Source: Streptomyces coeruleorubidus
GTDB taxonomy: Bacteria > Actinomycetota > Actinomycetes > Streptomycetales > Streptomycetaceae
Reading direction: 5' to 3'
Assembly: GCF_028885415.1 (NCBI RefSeq)
Contig: NZ_CP118527.1
Coordinates: 7,378,001 to 7,442,000, forward strand
DNA length: 64,000 bases
Part shown: positions 25,010-34,259 of the stretch, in pieces
How the letters are laid out: each line of letters starts with the position of its first letter
Position numbering within the stretch: position 1 is the first letter of the stretch
Notes under the pieces: generated by a model
Told to the model about the DNA's origin: nothing
Databases searched by the model: none
What the model saw: the letters and a program-made list of their open reading frames with translations, nothing else
Program-made: the position numbers and the translations under genes

Positions 25010-26848
25010 TCAGCGTCGCAATCCGCGGACCAGCCTGGCACCGGCACCGGCTGCGGCCAGCCCGGCGCCGGCCAGCGCGAGAGCCCGGGCCCGCCGGGCC
25101 GGGGGCGCGGGGCGGGCGCCCGGGGCGACGCCGTACGCGCTGCCCGGGGCGCCGGGCAGGGCCGAGGCCAGCAGCTCCGCCAGGTGCACGCCCTCGTGGC
25201 CGCCGCTGTCGAACTCGTGGATCTGCGTACGGCAGCTGAAACCGTCGGCCAGGACCACGGTCGCCTCGTCCTCGGCGCGCAGCCGCGGCAGCAGCGCGCG
25301 CTCCGCGCACGCCTCGCTGACGTCGAGATGCCCGCGCTCGAAGCCGAAGTTCCCGGCCAGCCCGCAGCAGCCCGCCTCCAGCCGCTCCGCGTCGACCCCC
25401 GCCCGGCGCAGCAGCTCCCGGTCGGCGTCCCAGCCGAGCACCGCGTGCTGGTGGCAGTGCACCTGCGCCAGGGCCCGCGCGGACCGCTCGGGCACCCGCG
25501 AGGGCTCGTAGCCGGGGGAGTGTTCGGTGAGCAGTTCGGCGAGGGTCACCGTCTTTTCGCGCAGCCGGCGCACGTCGCGGTCGCCGGGGAACATCTCGGC
25601 CGCGTCGGAGCGGAACACGGCCGCGCAGCTCGGCTCCAGCGCGACCACGAGACCACCCGCCCGGACGTGCCCGGCGAGCCGGCGCACGGTCCGGGTCAGG
25701 ACGCGTTCGGCGATGCCGAGCTGGCCGGTGGAGATCCAGGTCAGCCCGCAGCACAGCGGCTCGGTGGGCAGCTCGACCCGCCAGCCCGCGTGTCCCAGCA
25801 GTGCGACAGCGGCCCGGCCGATGTGCGGGTGGAAGTGGTTGGTGAAGGTGTCGGGCCACAGCAGGACCGTCCCGCGCCACCCGTCGCCGCGGGGCTCGAG
25901 CTCCCCGAACCACTGCTGGAGCGTCCGCCCGGCGAACAGCGGCACCTCCCGGTCCGCCACCCCGGCCACGGCGACGGCCGCCTTCGACGCAGGCGCGGTG
26001 TGGGTGAGCGCGTTGACGACCGGGCCGAGCCGGGTGCGTCCGACCGCCTGGGCGAGCACCGGCAGCCAGCCCATCGACAGGTCCGAGCGGGGCCGGCGCC
26101 AGGGCCGGCCCTGGTAGTGGTGGGACAGGAATTCCGCCTTGTAGGTGGCCATGTCGACATCGGCCGGGCAGTCCCTCTTGCAGCCCTTGCACGCCAGGCA
26201 CAGATCGAGGGCGTCCTTGACCTCCTGCGAACGCCAGCCCTCCTGTATCGCGCTGTCGCCGTGCCCGTCGAGCATCTCGAACAGCAGCCGGGCGCGTCCC
26301 ACCTCCAGGCGGGCGATGTTGTCGACGACCTTGCCGGTCGCCTGGGCGGTGGCGCAGGAGTTGTTGCCGATCATGCCGCCGATGGTGCAGTTGGGGTGGG
26401 TGGCGGGCTCGGGGCCGTAGCGCAGGCCGGTGGGTGCGAGCCGCCGGTTGAGTTCGTCCAGGACGATGCCGGGCTGCACGACACAGGTACGGCCGTCGGC
26501 GTCCACGGACTCCAGCCGGTTGCAGTACTTCGACCAGTCGATCACCACGGCGGTGTTGGTGCACTGCCCGGCCAGGCTCGTCCCACCGCCCCGCGACAGC
26601 ACCGGCGCCCCGTGCTCGCGCGCCACGGCCACCGCCTCCACCGCCGCCTCGGGCGTGCGCGGCACCACGACCCCGATCGGCGTCTGCCGGAAGTTGGACG
26701 CGTCCGTCGAGTACGCGGCCCGGCTCCCCCCGTCGAACCGCACCTCACCGTCGACCCGCTCGCGCAACGCCGCCTCCAGCGCCTTGACGTCGACGGGCGG
26801 TGCGGCCCCGTCACGGACGACCGGTTCCGGCAGGTCCAGCGCGCCCAC
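25010..26848 (-). CDS. FAD/Fe-S oxidoreductase with a large internal deletion
   Basis: In the intact D-lactate-dehydrogenase-like family (about 1000 residues) an FAD-binding domain, an FAD-oxidase C-terminal domain and two Fe-S/CCG regions follow each other. Here the FAD domain is present (TPIGVVVPRTPEAAVEAVAV, RGGGTSLAGQ, HPNCTIGGMIGNNSCATAQA), but right after KVVDNIARLEV the sequence jumps to GRARLLFEMLDG. It then continues with the Cys cluster CLACKGCKRDCP and two CCG motifs (EPLCCGL, EAGCCGLAGN). About 380 residues, including the substrate/FAD C-terminal domain and the first cluster, are missing in frame. GTG 26848 has AAGGAGG (complement 26853-26859). It is probably inactive as an oxidase. 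Confidence 0.75.
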   Translation of the reverse strand: MGALDLPEPVVRDGAAPPVDVKALEAALRERVDGEVRFDGGSRAAYSTDASNFRQTPIGVVVPRTPEAAVEAVAVAREHGAPVLSRGGGTSLAGQCTNTAVVIDWSKYCNRLESVDADGRTCVVQPGIVLDELNRRLAPTGLRYGPEPATHPNCTIGGMIGNNSCATAQATGKVVDNIARLEVGRARLLFEMLDGHGDSAIQEGWRSQEVKDALDLCLACKGCKRDCPADVDMATYKAEFLSHHYQGRPWRRPRSDLSMGWLPVLAQAVGRTRLGPVVNALTHTAPASKAAVAVAGVADREVPLFAGRTLQQWFGELEPRGDGWRGTVLLWPDTFTNHFHPHIGRAAVALLGHAGWRVELPTEPLCCGLTWISTGQLGIAERVLTRTVRRLAGHVRAGGLVVALEPSCAAVFRSDAAEMFPGDRDVRRLREKTVTLAELLTEHSPGYEPSRVPERSARALAQVHCHQHAVLGWDADRELLRRAGVDAERLEAGCCGLAGNFGFERGHLDVSEACAERALLPRLRAEDEATVVLADGFSCRTQIHEFDSGGHEGVHLAELLASALPGAPGSAYGVAPGARPAPPARRARALALAGAGLAAAGAGARLVRGLRR

Positions 26849-26940
26849 GGTGCCTCCTTCACGTCTCGGCACGTCAGGCGCCGGGTACCCATGCGGTTGC
26901 CGGGGCAACCACCGCGTGATCGGGAACGACGCCGCCTGGG

Positions 26941-29673
26941 TCAGGGTGTACGCACGTGGAGCGAGCACGGGACGCCGTGCCCCCGGGGGATTGTGGTGAC
27001 CGTGCTGCTGGACGGTCTCGCGAGCAGCCCCCAGGCCGACCTGATGGCGGCTATGAGCGGCCTTGCGCTGTACGGCGAGACCTCAAGCTCCTGCCGTGCC
27101 TGGGCCAGCAGGTCCGGGTCACCGTCCGGACCGTGCCGGGCCGCGTCCGCTCTGCGCCGGGCGAGGTCCGGCCGACCGAAGATGTCCAGCAGCGTCAGCG
27201 AGAAGAGGACATAGGTCGACGCCTCGTCGATCAGCAGTCGGGTGGACTCCGGTACGGCCGCCGCCGTGGGGCCCAGTTGCTGGTCCAGGTCGTAGAAGGC
27301 GACGTGCTGCAGGGCTCGGTGGAGATCGGTGGACGGGCAGGGACACAGGTACTGGAGGTGACCCATGAGGCTCCGGAAGGACAGGAGTATCGTGCTGGTG
27401 TCGGCCGTCCACTGCTCCTTGCCGAGCAGGGTGCGGAACCCGGCCAGGGTCTCGGCGAGTTCCTCCAGGATCATCTGGCGTGAGATGTCGGTGAGTTCGA
27501 AGAACCGCGTCTTGTCCTCGATCTCCATGATGCGCAGCCCGTAGCGGATGAGGTCGCGCGGCAGTCCCCCCGACAGGGCGTGGGCCAGCAGACTGTACGG
27601 CTCGGATAGTTCCGGCGCCCGTCGTTCGAGCATGTCCTTGGACTCCGCGAGGGTGCACGGCTGTACATGGACGATGTCGTCCAGGGAACTGTCGGTCACT
27701 CCCCGGTGCGGCAGGCCCCGGCGGACGAAGGAGGCGCCGACGTCCTCGGCCACCGAGATCAGGTAGTGGACGTGCGGCACGCCCAGGATCGCCTTGATCT
27801 CTCCGAGGAACGCCAGGGCCTGTGTGTCCGAACCCAGCCGGTCCACCTCGTCGATGGCGATGACGACACGGCCCTTCTTGGCGAACTGCTCCCGGGCGAT
27901 GCTCGTCAGCAGCTCACGGAAGTCGGCGACCAGCTCCGGCATGGCGGGCGGCACGGTGGACAGCGAGGACGTGTGTGCGGCCAGCAGTTGAGGTGGCCCG
28001 GCGGTGATGGCCGACGAGGAGGTCTGCACCGTCTGGAGCCGGAAGAGCTCGTTGTGGCACTTCGTGACGAGGGGCGGCTCCGGCTGCGGGACGGTCCAGG
28101 AGCCCGCCCTGATCAGCACGAAGCCGAGGAGGAAGCAGGCGACGCGGAGCAGGTTGCCGGTGTCGGTCACCATGGCCTGAACCGGGTGAATCCGGTAGAG
28201 GAGCACCAGGGTGCAGACGAGCAGGGCGGCGGTGACGGCCCGACGGATGCGTTCGGTGCCGAGGACGAACACCGCCACCTTCCACTCGAACTCCCCGGCC
28301 TGGTAAGCGAAGACCAGGAACGCTACGACCATGAGGAGGAGTCCCATGGGCGATTTTTCGATCAGGTCGCGGGCATTGCGGTGGACATCGGAGTCGAAAA
28401 GCAGGGAGACGGGCGCCGCGATCACCAGCAGATAGCCGCTGACGACACTGGTCAGCAGCCATCCAGTCCGCAGCAGCGACCCCACTCGCGCCGACCGGCG
28501 CAGCCGCCAGACAAGCACGCCGGCGAGCGTCACCACGAGGGCCACGCCGATGCGCTCCCCACGCCAGACGGCCTGGGCCGTGTCGGCCATGTCCGCCCAG
28601 GCGACCTCCGCACGGAGCCGCACGGCCTTCCCGTACCGCCCGCCGACCGAGCGCGCGGTGGCGGCCAGTCCCAACGTGACCAGCGCGCCCGCGGACACCG
28701 CGAACACCAGGTACCGCGTCCCCCGCCTCACCGCCGGCACCAGGCGCCGGGCGGCTCTGCGGAACGCGGACAACCGCGCGAACTCGGGGATCTCACGGTC
28801 GGCCAGCGTCAGATACCTCTCGCAGACCCTGATGTACAGCGACACCAGGAACTCGTACGGCGAGTAGGACGCCGGTGCCTGGACGACGACCGCGAAGTCG
28901 GCCTCCTCGGCGCAGCTCTCCAGCAGGGTCGACTTGCCCGCGCCGCGCGGCCCGCTGACGGCGATGGTCCCGCCCTCCAGCTGGGCCACCTTGCGGGACA
29001 GCCGCCGGGACGCCTCGTTGCCGATGACGTACTGCCGGTTCCGTGGGGAGCGCAGCCCCTCGTAGCCGTCCGGCAGGAGCAGGGAGTCGTGGTCGTCGCC
29101 CAGGAGCGCCTCGACCACCTGGCTCATCAGCGGCCCCAGGCCGTTGACCTGAAGGTCGCGCCGCCACGACCGTTCCGCGGAGTCCATCTGCTGTTCTCGC
29201 ACGAACAGGACCAACCTCAGGGCCCGTTCGCGCAGATTGTGTCGAACGTGCATGCGCCACAGGTGATTTCGCCAGACGGCGAGCCCGGCTCCGCCCGTCA
29301 GGAGAGCCGCGACGGCGACGAGCGTCCAGGGAGCCACGGCGAGGGCCACCAGGAACCCCAGTGACAGCAGGATGAGGGTGATCGTCTCCGGGGCAAGTGG
29401 GTCGTGGAGGTAGTCGACCCGCGTCCGGGTGGCCTCGTACTTCCGCAGCGCGGCTCGGAAGCGGTGCAGGCTGCCGCGGCACGGGTCGAGGGCTCGCTGC
29501 ACGTTCGCTTCGCTCAGCATGTGCGTGCGTACGTTCTCCGGTGTGGCTTGTGGCCTCTTGCCGAGCCGTCGGGCGACGGCGGGTTCGCGCAGACAGGCGT
29601 CGACCGTCTTCTCATAGGCGATCGCCTCCCGCATGTGCTGGAAGGGGTCGGAGTTCCGGCGGGGTCCGGGCAC
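26941..29673 (-). CDS. KAP family P-loop NTPase with membrane segments
   Basis: A 910-residue ATPase. The Walker A is GPRGAGKSTLLE (lysine about 247) and the Walker B VVIAIDEVDRLG (about 604-611). Six or so hydrophobic helices lie between them (about 290-540), an arrangement typical of KAP NTPases, and two more precede Walker A. KAP proteins are membrane-linked and several belong to phage-exclusion systems. The GTG at 29673 has GAAAGG ten bases upstream. GTG 29691, 15 bases after the upstream stop, is the alternative. It forms a two-gene operon with the 504-residue protein upstream. Confidence 0.78.
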   Translation of the reverse strand: MPGPRRNSDPFQHMREAIAYEKTVDACLREPAVARRLGKRPQATPENVRTHMLSEANVQRALDPCRGSLHRFRAALRKYEATRTRVDYLHDPLAPETITLILLSLGFLVALAVAPWTLVAVAALLTGGAGLAVWRNHLWRMHVRHNLRERALRLVLFVREQQMDSAERSWRRDLQVNGLGPLMSQVVEALLGDDHDSLLLPDGYEGLRSPRNRQYVIGNEASRRLSRKVAQLEGGTIAVSGPRGAGKSTLLESCAEEADFAVVVQAPASYSPYEFLVSLYIRVCERYLTLADREIPEFARLSAFRRAARRLVPAVRRGTRYLVFAVSAGALVTLGLAATARSVGGRYGKAVRLRAEVAWADMADTAQAVWRGERIGVALVVTLAGVLVWRLRRSARVGSLLRTGWLLTSVVSGYLLVIAAPVSLLFDSDVHRNARDLIEKSPMGLLLMVVAFLVFAYQAGEFEWKVAVFVLGTERIRRAVTAALLVCTLVLLYRIHPVQAMVTDTGNLLRVACFLLGFVLIRAGSWTVPQPEPPLVTKCHNELFRLQTVQTSSSAITAGPPQLLAAHTSSLSTVPPAMPELVADFRELLTSIAREQFAKKGRVVIAIDEVDRLGSDTQALAFLGEIKAILGVPHVHYLISVAEDVGASFVRRGLPHRGVTDSSLDDIVHVQPCTLAESKDMLERRAPELSEPYSLLAHALSGGLPRDLIRYGLRIMEIEDKTRFFELTDISRQMILEELAETLAGFRTLLGKEQWTADTSTILLSFRSLMGHLQYLCPCPSTDLHRALQHVAFYDLDQQLGPTAAAVPESTRLLIDEASTYVLFSLTLLDIFGRPDLARRRADAARHGPDGDPDLLAQARQELEVSPYSARPLIAAIRSAWGLLARPSSSTVTTIPRGHGVPCSLHVRTP

Positions 29674-29705
29674 GGTGGAGCGGCCTTTCACGGAGGACAA
29701 CGGAG

Positions 29706-31220
29706 TCAGGACGAGGCGCGGAGGCGTTCGAGCTCTCGTCTCGATACCCGCGTGCCCGCCTTGTGCTCCCGCTTGAAGAACGCTTCGAGCCCTGGTTCGT
29801 GCTGCTCTGCCGTGCCGTAGGTGACCGCGTGGGCGGCGCCGTCGTCGAGGAGCCGGCCGACGCACTGCGCGAGCGTCATGGGCCCCGAACCGCTGTAGCC
29901 CCACGAGAGCCCGGGCGCCTCCATGCTGGGCGCCGGATAGAGGACACCGTCCGTGGTCCGCACCCAGATCGGCTCGTCGAGGACTACTTCGTTGAGGACG
30001 GATCCTGCGGGCAGCCGCTTGGGCGCGCGGCCGAGGTAACTGATCTCGCGGCTGTCACGGAACATGAACCTGCCCTTGAACGCGACGACGGGACTCCCCG
30101 TGACGGGGTCGACGAACGTCCCCACAGTCTTGTCACCCTCCCCGGTCCAGAGGCGGTGAATGGCTGTCGGCCTGACCGGACGCAGCCGGTTGATCCACTC
30201 CGCCCCTGTGCGGGAGACGTTGGACCTGGTGACGCTGAAACTTCCGCCGAACGGCAGGTCCTTCTCGCTCCACATGCTGATCTGTTCGAGGCACTCCACC
30301 GCACGGTCATCGGCGCGCGCGCACAACTCCGCCAGACCCAGGGCGACGACATCGGAGGGAACGCTTTCGGACTCGCCGGGGTCGTCGGTCGCGGGGACGG
30401 CCGGCAGGACCATCGCTGCCCGTTCCGCCTTGGCCGTCGCATCGGCGGACCCTCGCAACTCCAGGATCCTGTCGAGGATGTCGGTCACCTCGTGCTCCGC
30501 CGACTCGGCGGCTCGGGTCCGCATCTCATGCCCGATGGTGAAGCAGGCGGCGCGCACGGGCGAGCCCTCCGGCTCCATCCGCGCCAGCTCGTAGAGGGGC
30601 TCCCAGGAGGGCCAGGTGACCACCTCGACGGGAACGGGTGCGTCACCGGGCCGCCACGCGACCAGATGGTCCGGCCTGCGCAACTCCGAGGGCCACCAGG
30701 GGACCTGCGTGCCGATGTGCGCCGCGATCTCCGACCACAGGGGCTCGTAAGGCGTGTCGGGGCGGGCACGGTCGACGGCAACTAGGTCGGGGCCGTAGAG
30801 GGCGTAGTCGTGCCGGACGACCACGATGGTCGTGGCCTCTTCGTGACACTCCAGGAGTTCACGCGGCGCGAAGGCGTAGGACTTGGGGTAGGCGACCGCC
30901 ACCACCCCCGCCTCGGTCTTCCACAGCCCGGCGAAGTGCGCCCGGCCGGACCCGATCTCGTCGTGTGTGGCATGCCGGCCGCCGAGATAGTGATGCCGGT
31001 CGGCGGCCGCCGGACGCAGCAGCACGGGCACCTCGGTGGCCAGCCCGGGATGGGTACGGGCCAGCCAGCGGGCGAACGCCTGCCCGTACCACTTCGTGAC
31101 ACCACCCGAGTGCTTCGGATCGACCGGAGCGATCATGCCGGGGCGCGAGCTGATCCGCTCCCAGTCACTCGCCGACAGCCCGAACGTCTCCCGCAGTTCG
31201 GTCGCCGTCATCGCGTCCAC
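29706..31220 (-). CDS. Hypothetical protein paired with the KAP NTPase
   Basis: A 504-residue soluble protein not matched to a family. Residues about 5-60 (LRETFGLSASDWERIS, KWYGQAFARWLARTHP) resemble an excisionase/MerR-like winged helix by pattern only. The middle holds a cysteine-free alpha/beta region (VVAVAYPKSYAFAPREL, YGPDLVAVDRARP) and the C-terminal third is beta-rich (FVDPVTGSPVVAFKGRFMF). GTG 31220 has GGAGGGGG ahead. It ends only 15 to 33 bases before the KAP gene start, so they are one operon and likely one system. Confidence 0.7.
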   Translation of the reverse strand: MDAMTATELRETFGLSASDWERISSRPGMIAPVDPKHSGGVTKWYGQAFARWLARTHPGLATEVPVLLRPAAADRHHYLGGRHATHDEIGSGRAHFAGLWKTEAGVVAVAYPKSYAFAPRELLECHEEATTIVVVRHDYALYGPDLVAVDRARPDTPYEPLWSEIAAHIGTQVPWWPSELRRPDHLVAWRPGDAPVPVEVVTWPSWEPLYELARMEPEGSPVRAACFTIGHEMRTRAAESAEHEVTDILDRILELRGSADATAKAERAAMVLPAVPATDDPGESESVPSDVVALGLAELCARADDRAVECLEQISMWSEKDLPFGGSFSVTRSNVSRTGAEWINRLRPVRPTAIHRLWTGEGDKTVGTFVDPVTGSPVVAFKGRFMFRDSREISYLGRAPKRLPAGSVLNEVVLDEPIWVRTTDGVLYPAPSMEAPGLSWGYSGSGPMTLAQCVGRLLDDGAAHAVTYGTAEQHEPGLEAFFKREHKAGTRVSRRELERLRASS

Positions 31221-31306
31221 CGCATCCCCCTCCGAGCCTGGTCACCCGTCCACGTCCCATCATGAGGGCGACCACTGACAACAGGGGTTCCGTCGCTCTC
31301 CTCCCG

Positions 31307-31798
31307 TCACTCCTTCGCGAGGTCCGGCACCAGCGCGCACAGCGCCTCACGCTGGTCCGGGCCCATGAAGCGGGCCAGGGACTGCGTCACCGTCTCGGCG
31401 AGCGGGCCGGAGGCCTCGGTCAGGAGGCCTCGGGCCTTGTCGGTGAGGGTGACCTCGACGCCGCGTTTGTCACCGCACACCGACCTGCGGGTGACGAGGC
31501 CGGCGTGCTGGAGGCAGGCGATCTGGTAGGTGAGGCGGGTCTTCGGGCGGCCCAGGAGCTCCGCGACGCGCGTCATGCGCAGGCCGCCCTCGGGCTGCTC
31601 CGCGAGCAGGCACAGGATCAGGAACTCGTCGTGCGAGACGTCCAGCTTCTCCTTCACGACCGCGCGCAGCCGCTGCTCCACCGCCCCCGTCGCGGCGAGC
31701 AGCAGCATCCAGGCGCGCAGCTCGGCCGGCAGCAGTCCGCCGCCCTCGGCGGACGGACATTCAGGCAGGTCGGCGGGGTGCTGCTGGTGGTCGGCCAT
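31307..31798 (-). CDS. MarR family regulator (divergent from YceI gene)
   Basis: A 163-residue winged-helix repressor. DNA-binding helices read LRMTRVAELLGRPKTRLTYQ and the wing CGDKRGVEVTLTD. ATG 31798 is preceded by a GGGA-containing stretch. It diverges from the YceI-family gene across 109 bases carrying three near-identical palindromes, so it very likely represses both itself and that gene. The ligand is unknown; comparable pairs respond to oxidants or phenolic and quinone compounds. A cysteine (SVCGDKRG) next to the wing could be a redox sensor, which is inference. Confidence 0.88.
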   Translation of the reverse strand: MADHQQHPADLPECPSAEGGGLLPAELRAWMLLLAATGAVEQRLRAVVKEKLDVSHDEFLILCLLAEQPEGGLRMTRVAELLGRPKTRLTYQIACLQHAGLVTRRSVCGDKRGVEVTLTDKARGLLTEASGPLAETVTQSLARFMGPDQREALCALVPDLAKE

Positions 31799-31818
31799 AG
31801 GTCCCAGCCTACCTGTCG

Positions 31819-31886
31819 TCCAAATTTGGAACAGGGGGTTGTCCAATTTTGAATGAGCCGCTAGCGTGCAGTCATCCAAATTTGAA
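31819..31886. promoter_or_regulatory. Three MarR-type operators between divergent genes
   Basis: TCCAAATTTGGA (31819-31830, a perfect palindrome), TCCAATTTTGAA (31842-31853) and TCCAAATTTGAA (31875-31886) are three copies of one 12-base motif, the only AT-rich words in the region. They occupy the space between the MarR and YceI genes, and the third ends 21 bases before the YceI start codon. Confidence 0.78.
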
Positions 31887-31907
31887 CGACATGAGTGGAG
31901 AAGGATC

Positions 31908-32423
31908 ATGACCGTCGCCGTGGAAACCGGACTGTGGCAGCTCGACGCGACCGCCTCGACCGTCGGCATCCGGCACAAGACCATGTGGGGCCTGGTCACC
32001 GTGAAGGGCACCTTCGGCGCGATCAGCGGCTCGGGTGAGGTCCGGCCCGACGGGTCCGCCGTCGGCACCCTGACCTTCGACGTCGCCTCCCTCGACACCA
32101 AGAACGCCAAGCGCGACACCCACCTGAGGTCCGCTGACTTCTTCGACGCCGACCACCACCCCGAGATCACCTTCGCGGCCCGCAGCGCCGAGCTCCGCGA
32201 CGGCGACCAGGTGCACATCGTCGGTCAGCTCACCGTGCGCGGCGTCAGCAGGCCGCTGTCCCTCACCGCCCGTCTGAAGGACGGGGACGCCACGGGACTC
32301 ACGCTGGAGACGGAGTTCAGCGTGGACCGAGACCAGTTCGGCATGGGCTGGAACCAGCTGGGGATGATCCGCGGCCGGACCACGGTCACCGCGGCCCTCC
32401 GCTTCACCCGGGCCACGGGCTGA
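31908..32423 (+). CDS. YceI family lipid-binding protein
   Basis: A 171-residue lipocalin-like beta barrel. TGLWQLDATASTVGIRHKTM is the YceI N-terminal strand pair, and TFDVASLDTKNAKRDTHLRS and FFDADHHPEITFAA are diagnostic. No signal peptide is visible, so it should be cytoplasmic. YceI proteins bind polyisoprenoid or similar hydrophobic molecules. ATG 31908 follows GGAGAAGGA; an in-frame GTG at 31866 would place the start inside the third operator and is rejected. It is controlled by the divergent MarR protein. Confidence 0.92.
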   Translation: MTVAVETGLWQLDATASTVGIRHKTMWGLVTVKGTFGAISGSGEVRPDGSAVGTLTFDVASLDTKNAKRDTHLRSADFFDADHHPEITFAARSAELRDGDQVHIVGQLTVRGVSRPLSLTARLKDGDATGLTLETEFSVDRDQFGMGWNQLGMIRGRTTVTAALRFTRATG

Positions 32424-32431
32424 CGCCGCCG

Positions 32432-34162
32432 TCAGCCCGCCCGGCGCACCGCCTGCTGCACATCCGCGCTCGACAGGGTCTGCGGCGACGCCGTGAACGC
32501 GCGCAGACGGATCCGGGCACCCGGCCGGGGCAGGGTGAACCGGCCCCCGGGCGGCCGGAGTTCATAGCGGGCGGTGGTGTGCGAGGGCAGGGTGTGCGGG
32601 CCCCGGACGATCCGCCAGTACGGATCCATGCCCTGGCCCATGGTCAGGGTGAAGTGCGGGGCGAGGGCGGTGTCGCCGGTGTTGGTGACCTGGAGGGTGA
32701 GGCGGGAGACGGTCGCCGGGGTGGGGTGGCGGGCCGCGACGACCCGCATGCGCAGGGGCGGCGTACCCGTCGCCGCCACGGCGGCGCCGCCCAGCGCGGG
32801 CAGGAGCAGCAGCACCGTCAGGGCGATCCGGGCCGGGCGGCGCCGCGGCCCGGACAGCAACCGCGGCCGGGGCTGCCACGCCCCGGCGAACGCCGACGCG
32901 GGAGCGGTGGCGGCCGACGCCAGCCACAGCGGCGTCATGAGCAGGTAGTAGCCGTCCTGGGAGCGGGTCGCCAGATAGAAGGCGCACCAGGGCAGGACGG
33001 TCGCGGCCGGACCCAGCCGCCGTACGTTCAGCACGAACAGCACGAGCAGGCCCGCGAGCAGCAGCAGGCTCGCGGAGGAGTACCAGTCGAGCCGGTCGCT
33101 GCCGTCGGTCAGGTACAGCGAGATGTCCACCACACCCTGCCCGTGCAGCACCGCGCCCTGCGTCAGCGGCAGGGCGATCCCCGTCAGCCAGGGGCCCGGC
33201 TCGCTGACGACGAAGTAGGTGTTGATCAGCAGCCACACGGTCGCCGCGGCCCCGGCGAACCGCAGCACCACCGCCGCCGCGGCCCGGCCGCCCAGCTCGC
33301 CGCGGCGCACGGCGTAGATCCCGGCCAGCAGGAACGGCGCCAGGAACCAGGGGAGTTGCTGTGCCGCGCACGCCGCCCCCAGACACGCGGCCCGCGCCAG
33401 ACCCGCCGCCCCGAGCCGCCCGCCCGCACCCGTACCCGGCCAGCGCACCACCACCGGCACCAGCAGGGCCAGGGCCACGATCGCCGGGTAGCCGAGCCGC
33501 GCGTACGACGGCAGCATCCCGAAGCCCAGACACACCATGGTCGCCGCCGACCGCCACGGCGCCGGCAGCCTCCGCCACAGCACGACCGTGCCGGCGACCA
33601 GCGCGCCCGTGCTCACCGCCGTCGCGGGGGTACCGCCGTGGCCCAGCCACAGCAGCGGCACGGCCAGCAGCGGGGCCAGCGGCGGATAGCCGTAGGTGAG
33701 GTCGTAGCCCCCGGTCACCGTCGGGGTGAGAGCCACGCCGTGGCCGAAGAGCCAGGGCCACGGCTGCCCGTACACCGGGTGCCCAGCGGCCAGTTCCCGT
33801 GCCGCCTGAGTGGTGAGCAGCGCCTCGTCGGAGCCGTGGTGCAGCATGATCCACGCGCACAGGGTGAGCGTCACGCCCGTCACCAGCACGCACAGGTCCA
33901 CCCGGGCCAGCGACCGTTCCCGGCGGACGACAAGGGCCAGCACCCCGCACGCCAGGATCGAGGCGTAGCACGCCGAGATCACCGCGGCCACGGCCGGCCG
34001 GTGACTTGCCGCCGTCGCCCACACCGCTCGGGTACCGATCAGCAGGCTGATGTCGGCGAGCAGGGTCAGGACGCGGTGCCACTGGGCCGGGGACGGCGGC
34101 CCGGCCGCCGCCGACTGCGTGCGCGGGCCGGGTACGACCAGTGTGGTTTCTGCCGAGTACAC
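32432..34162 (-). CDS. Polytopic membrane protein, GT-C glycosyltransferase-like
   Basis: A 576-residue protein with 11-13 hydrophobic segments and a soluble C-terminal beta-domain (about 470-576, LTLQVTNTGDTALAPHFTLT). The N-terminal loop ELAAGHPVYGQPWPWLFGHG followed by YGYPPLAPLLAVPLLWL is typical of actinobacterial GT-C-like (DUF2029-type) mannosyltransferases that use polyprenyl-linked sugars. A catalytic Asp could not be assigned with confidence. The gene ends 8 bases from the convergent YceI gene. GTG 34162 has no strong ribosome site. Confidence 0.65.
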   Translation of the reverse strand: MYSAETTLVVPGPRTQSAAAGPPSPAQWHRVLTLLADISLLIGTRAVWATAASHRPAVAAVISACYASILACGVLALVVRRERSLARVDLCVLVTGVTLTLCAWIMLHHGSDEALLTTQAARELAAGHPVYGQPWPWLFGHGVALTPTVTGGYDLTYGYPPLAPLLAVPLLWLGHGGTPATAVSTGALVAGTVVLWRRLPAPWRSAATMVCLGFGMLPSYARLGYPAIVALALLVPVVVRWPGTGAGGRLGAAGLARAACLGAACAAQQLPWFLAPFLLAGIYAVRRGELGGRAAAAVVLRFAGAAATVWLLINTYFVVSEPGPWLTGIALPLTQGAVLHGQGVVDISLYLTDGSDRLDWYSSASLLLLAGLLVLFVLNVRRLGPAATVLPWCAFYLATRSQDGYYLLMTPLWLASAATAPASAFAGAWQPRPRLLSGPRRRPARIALTVLLLLPALGGAAVAATGTPPLRMRVVAARHPTPATVSRLTLQVTNTGDTALAPHFTLTMGQGMDPYWRIVRGPHTLPSHTTARYELRPPGGRFTLPRPGARIRLRAFTASPQTLSSADVQQAVRRAG

Positions 34163-34259
34163 GCCGCAGGACGCTAATCGCCGCAGGTGAGCGGGGGCCG
34201 GACGGCGGTGAAGAGACGGGTGTGAGACGAGTAAGGAGCCGCCGTGCGCTCTCAGGAGC

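Noticed and set aside
25184..29364. Long plus-strand frames opposite the FAD/Fe-S and KAP genes
   Set aside because: Repetitive His/Arg/Gly/Pro composition and no ribosome sites; shadows of the minus-strand genes.
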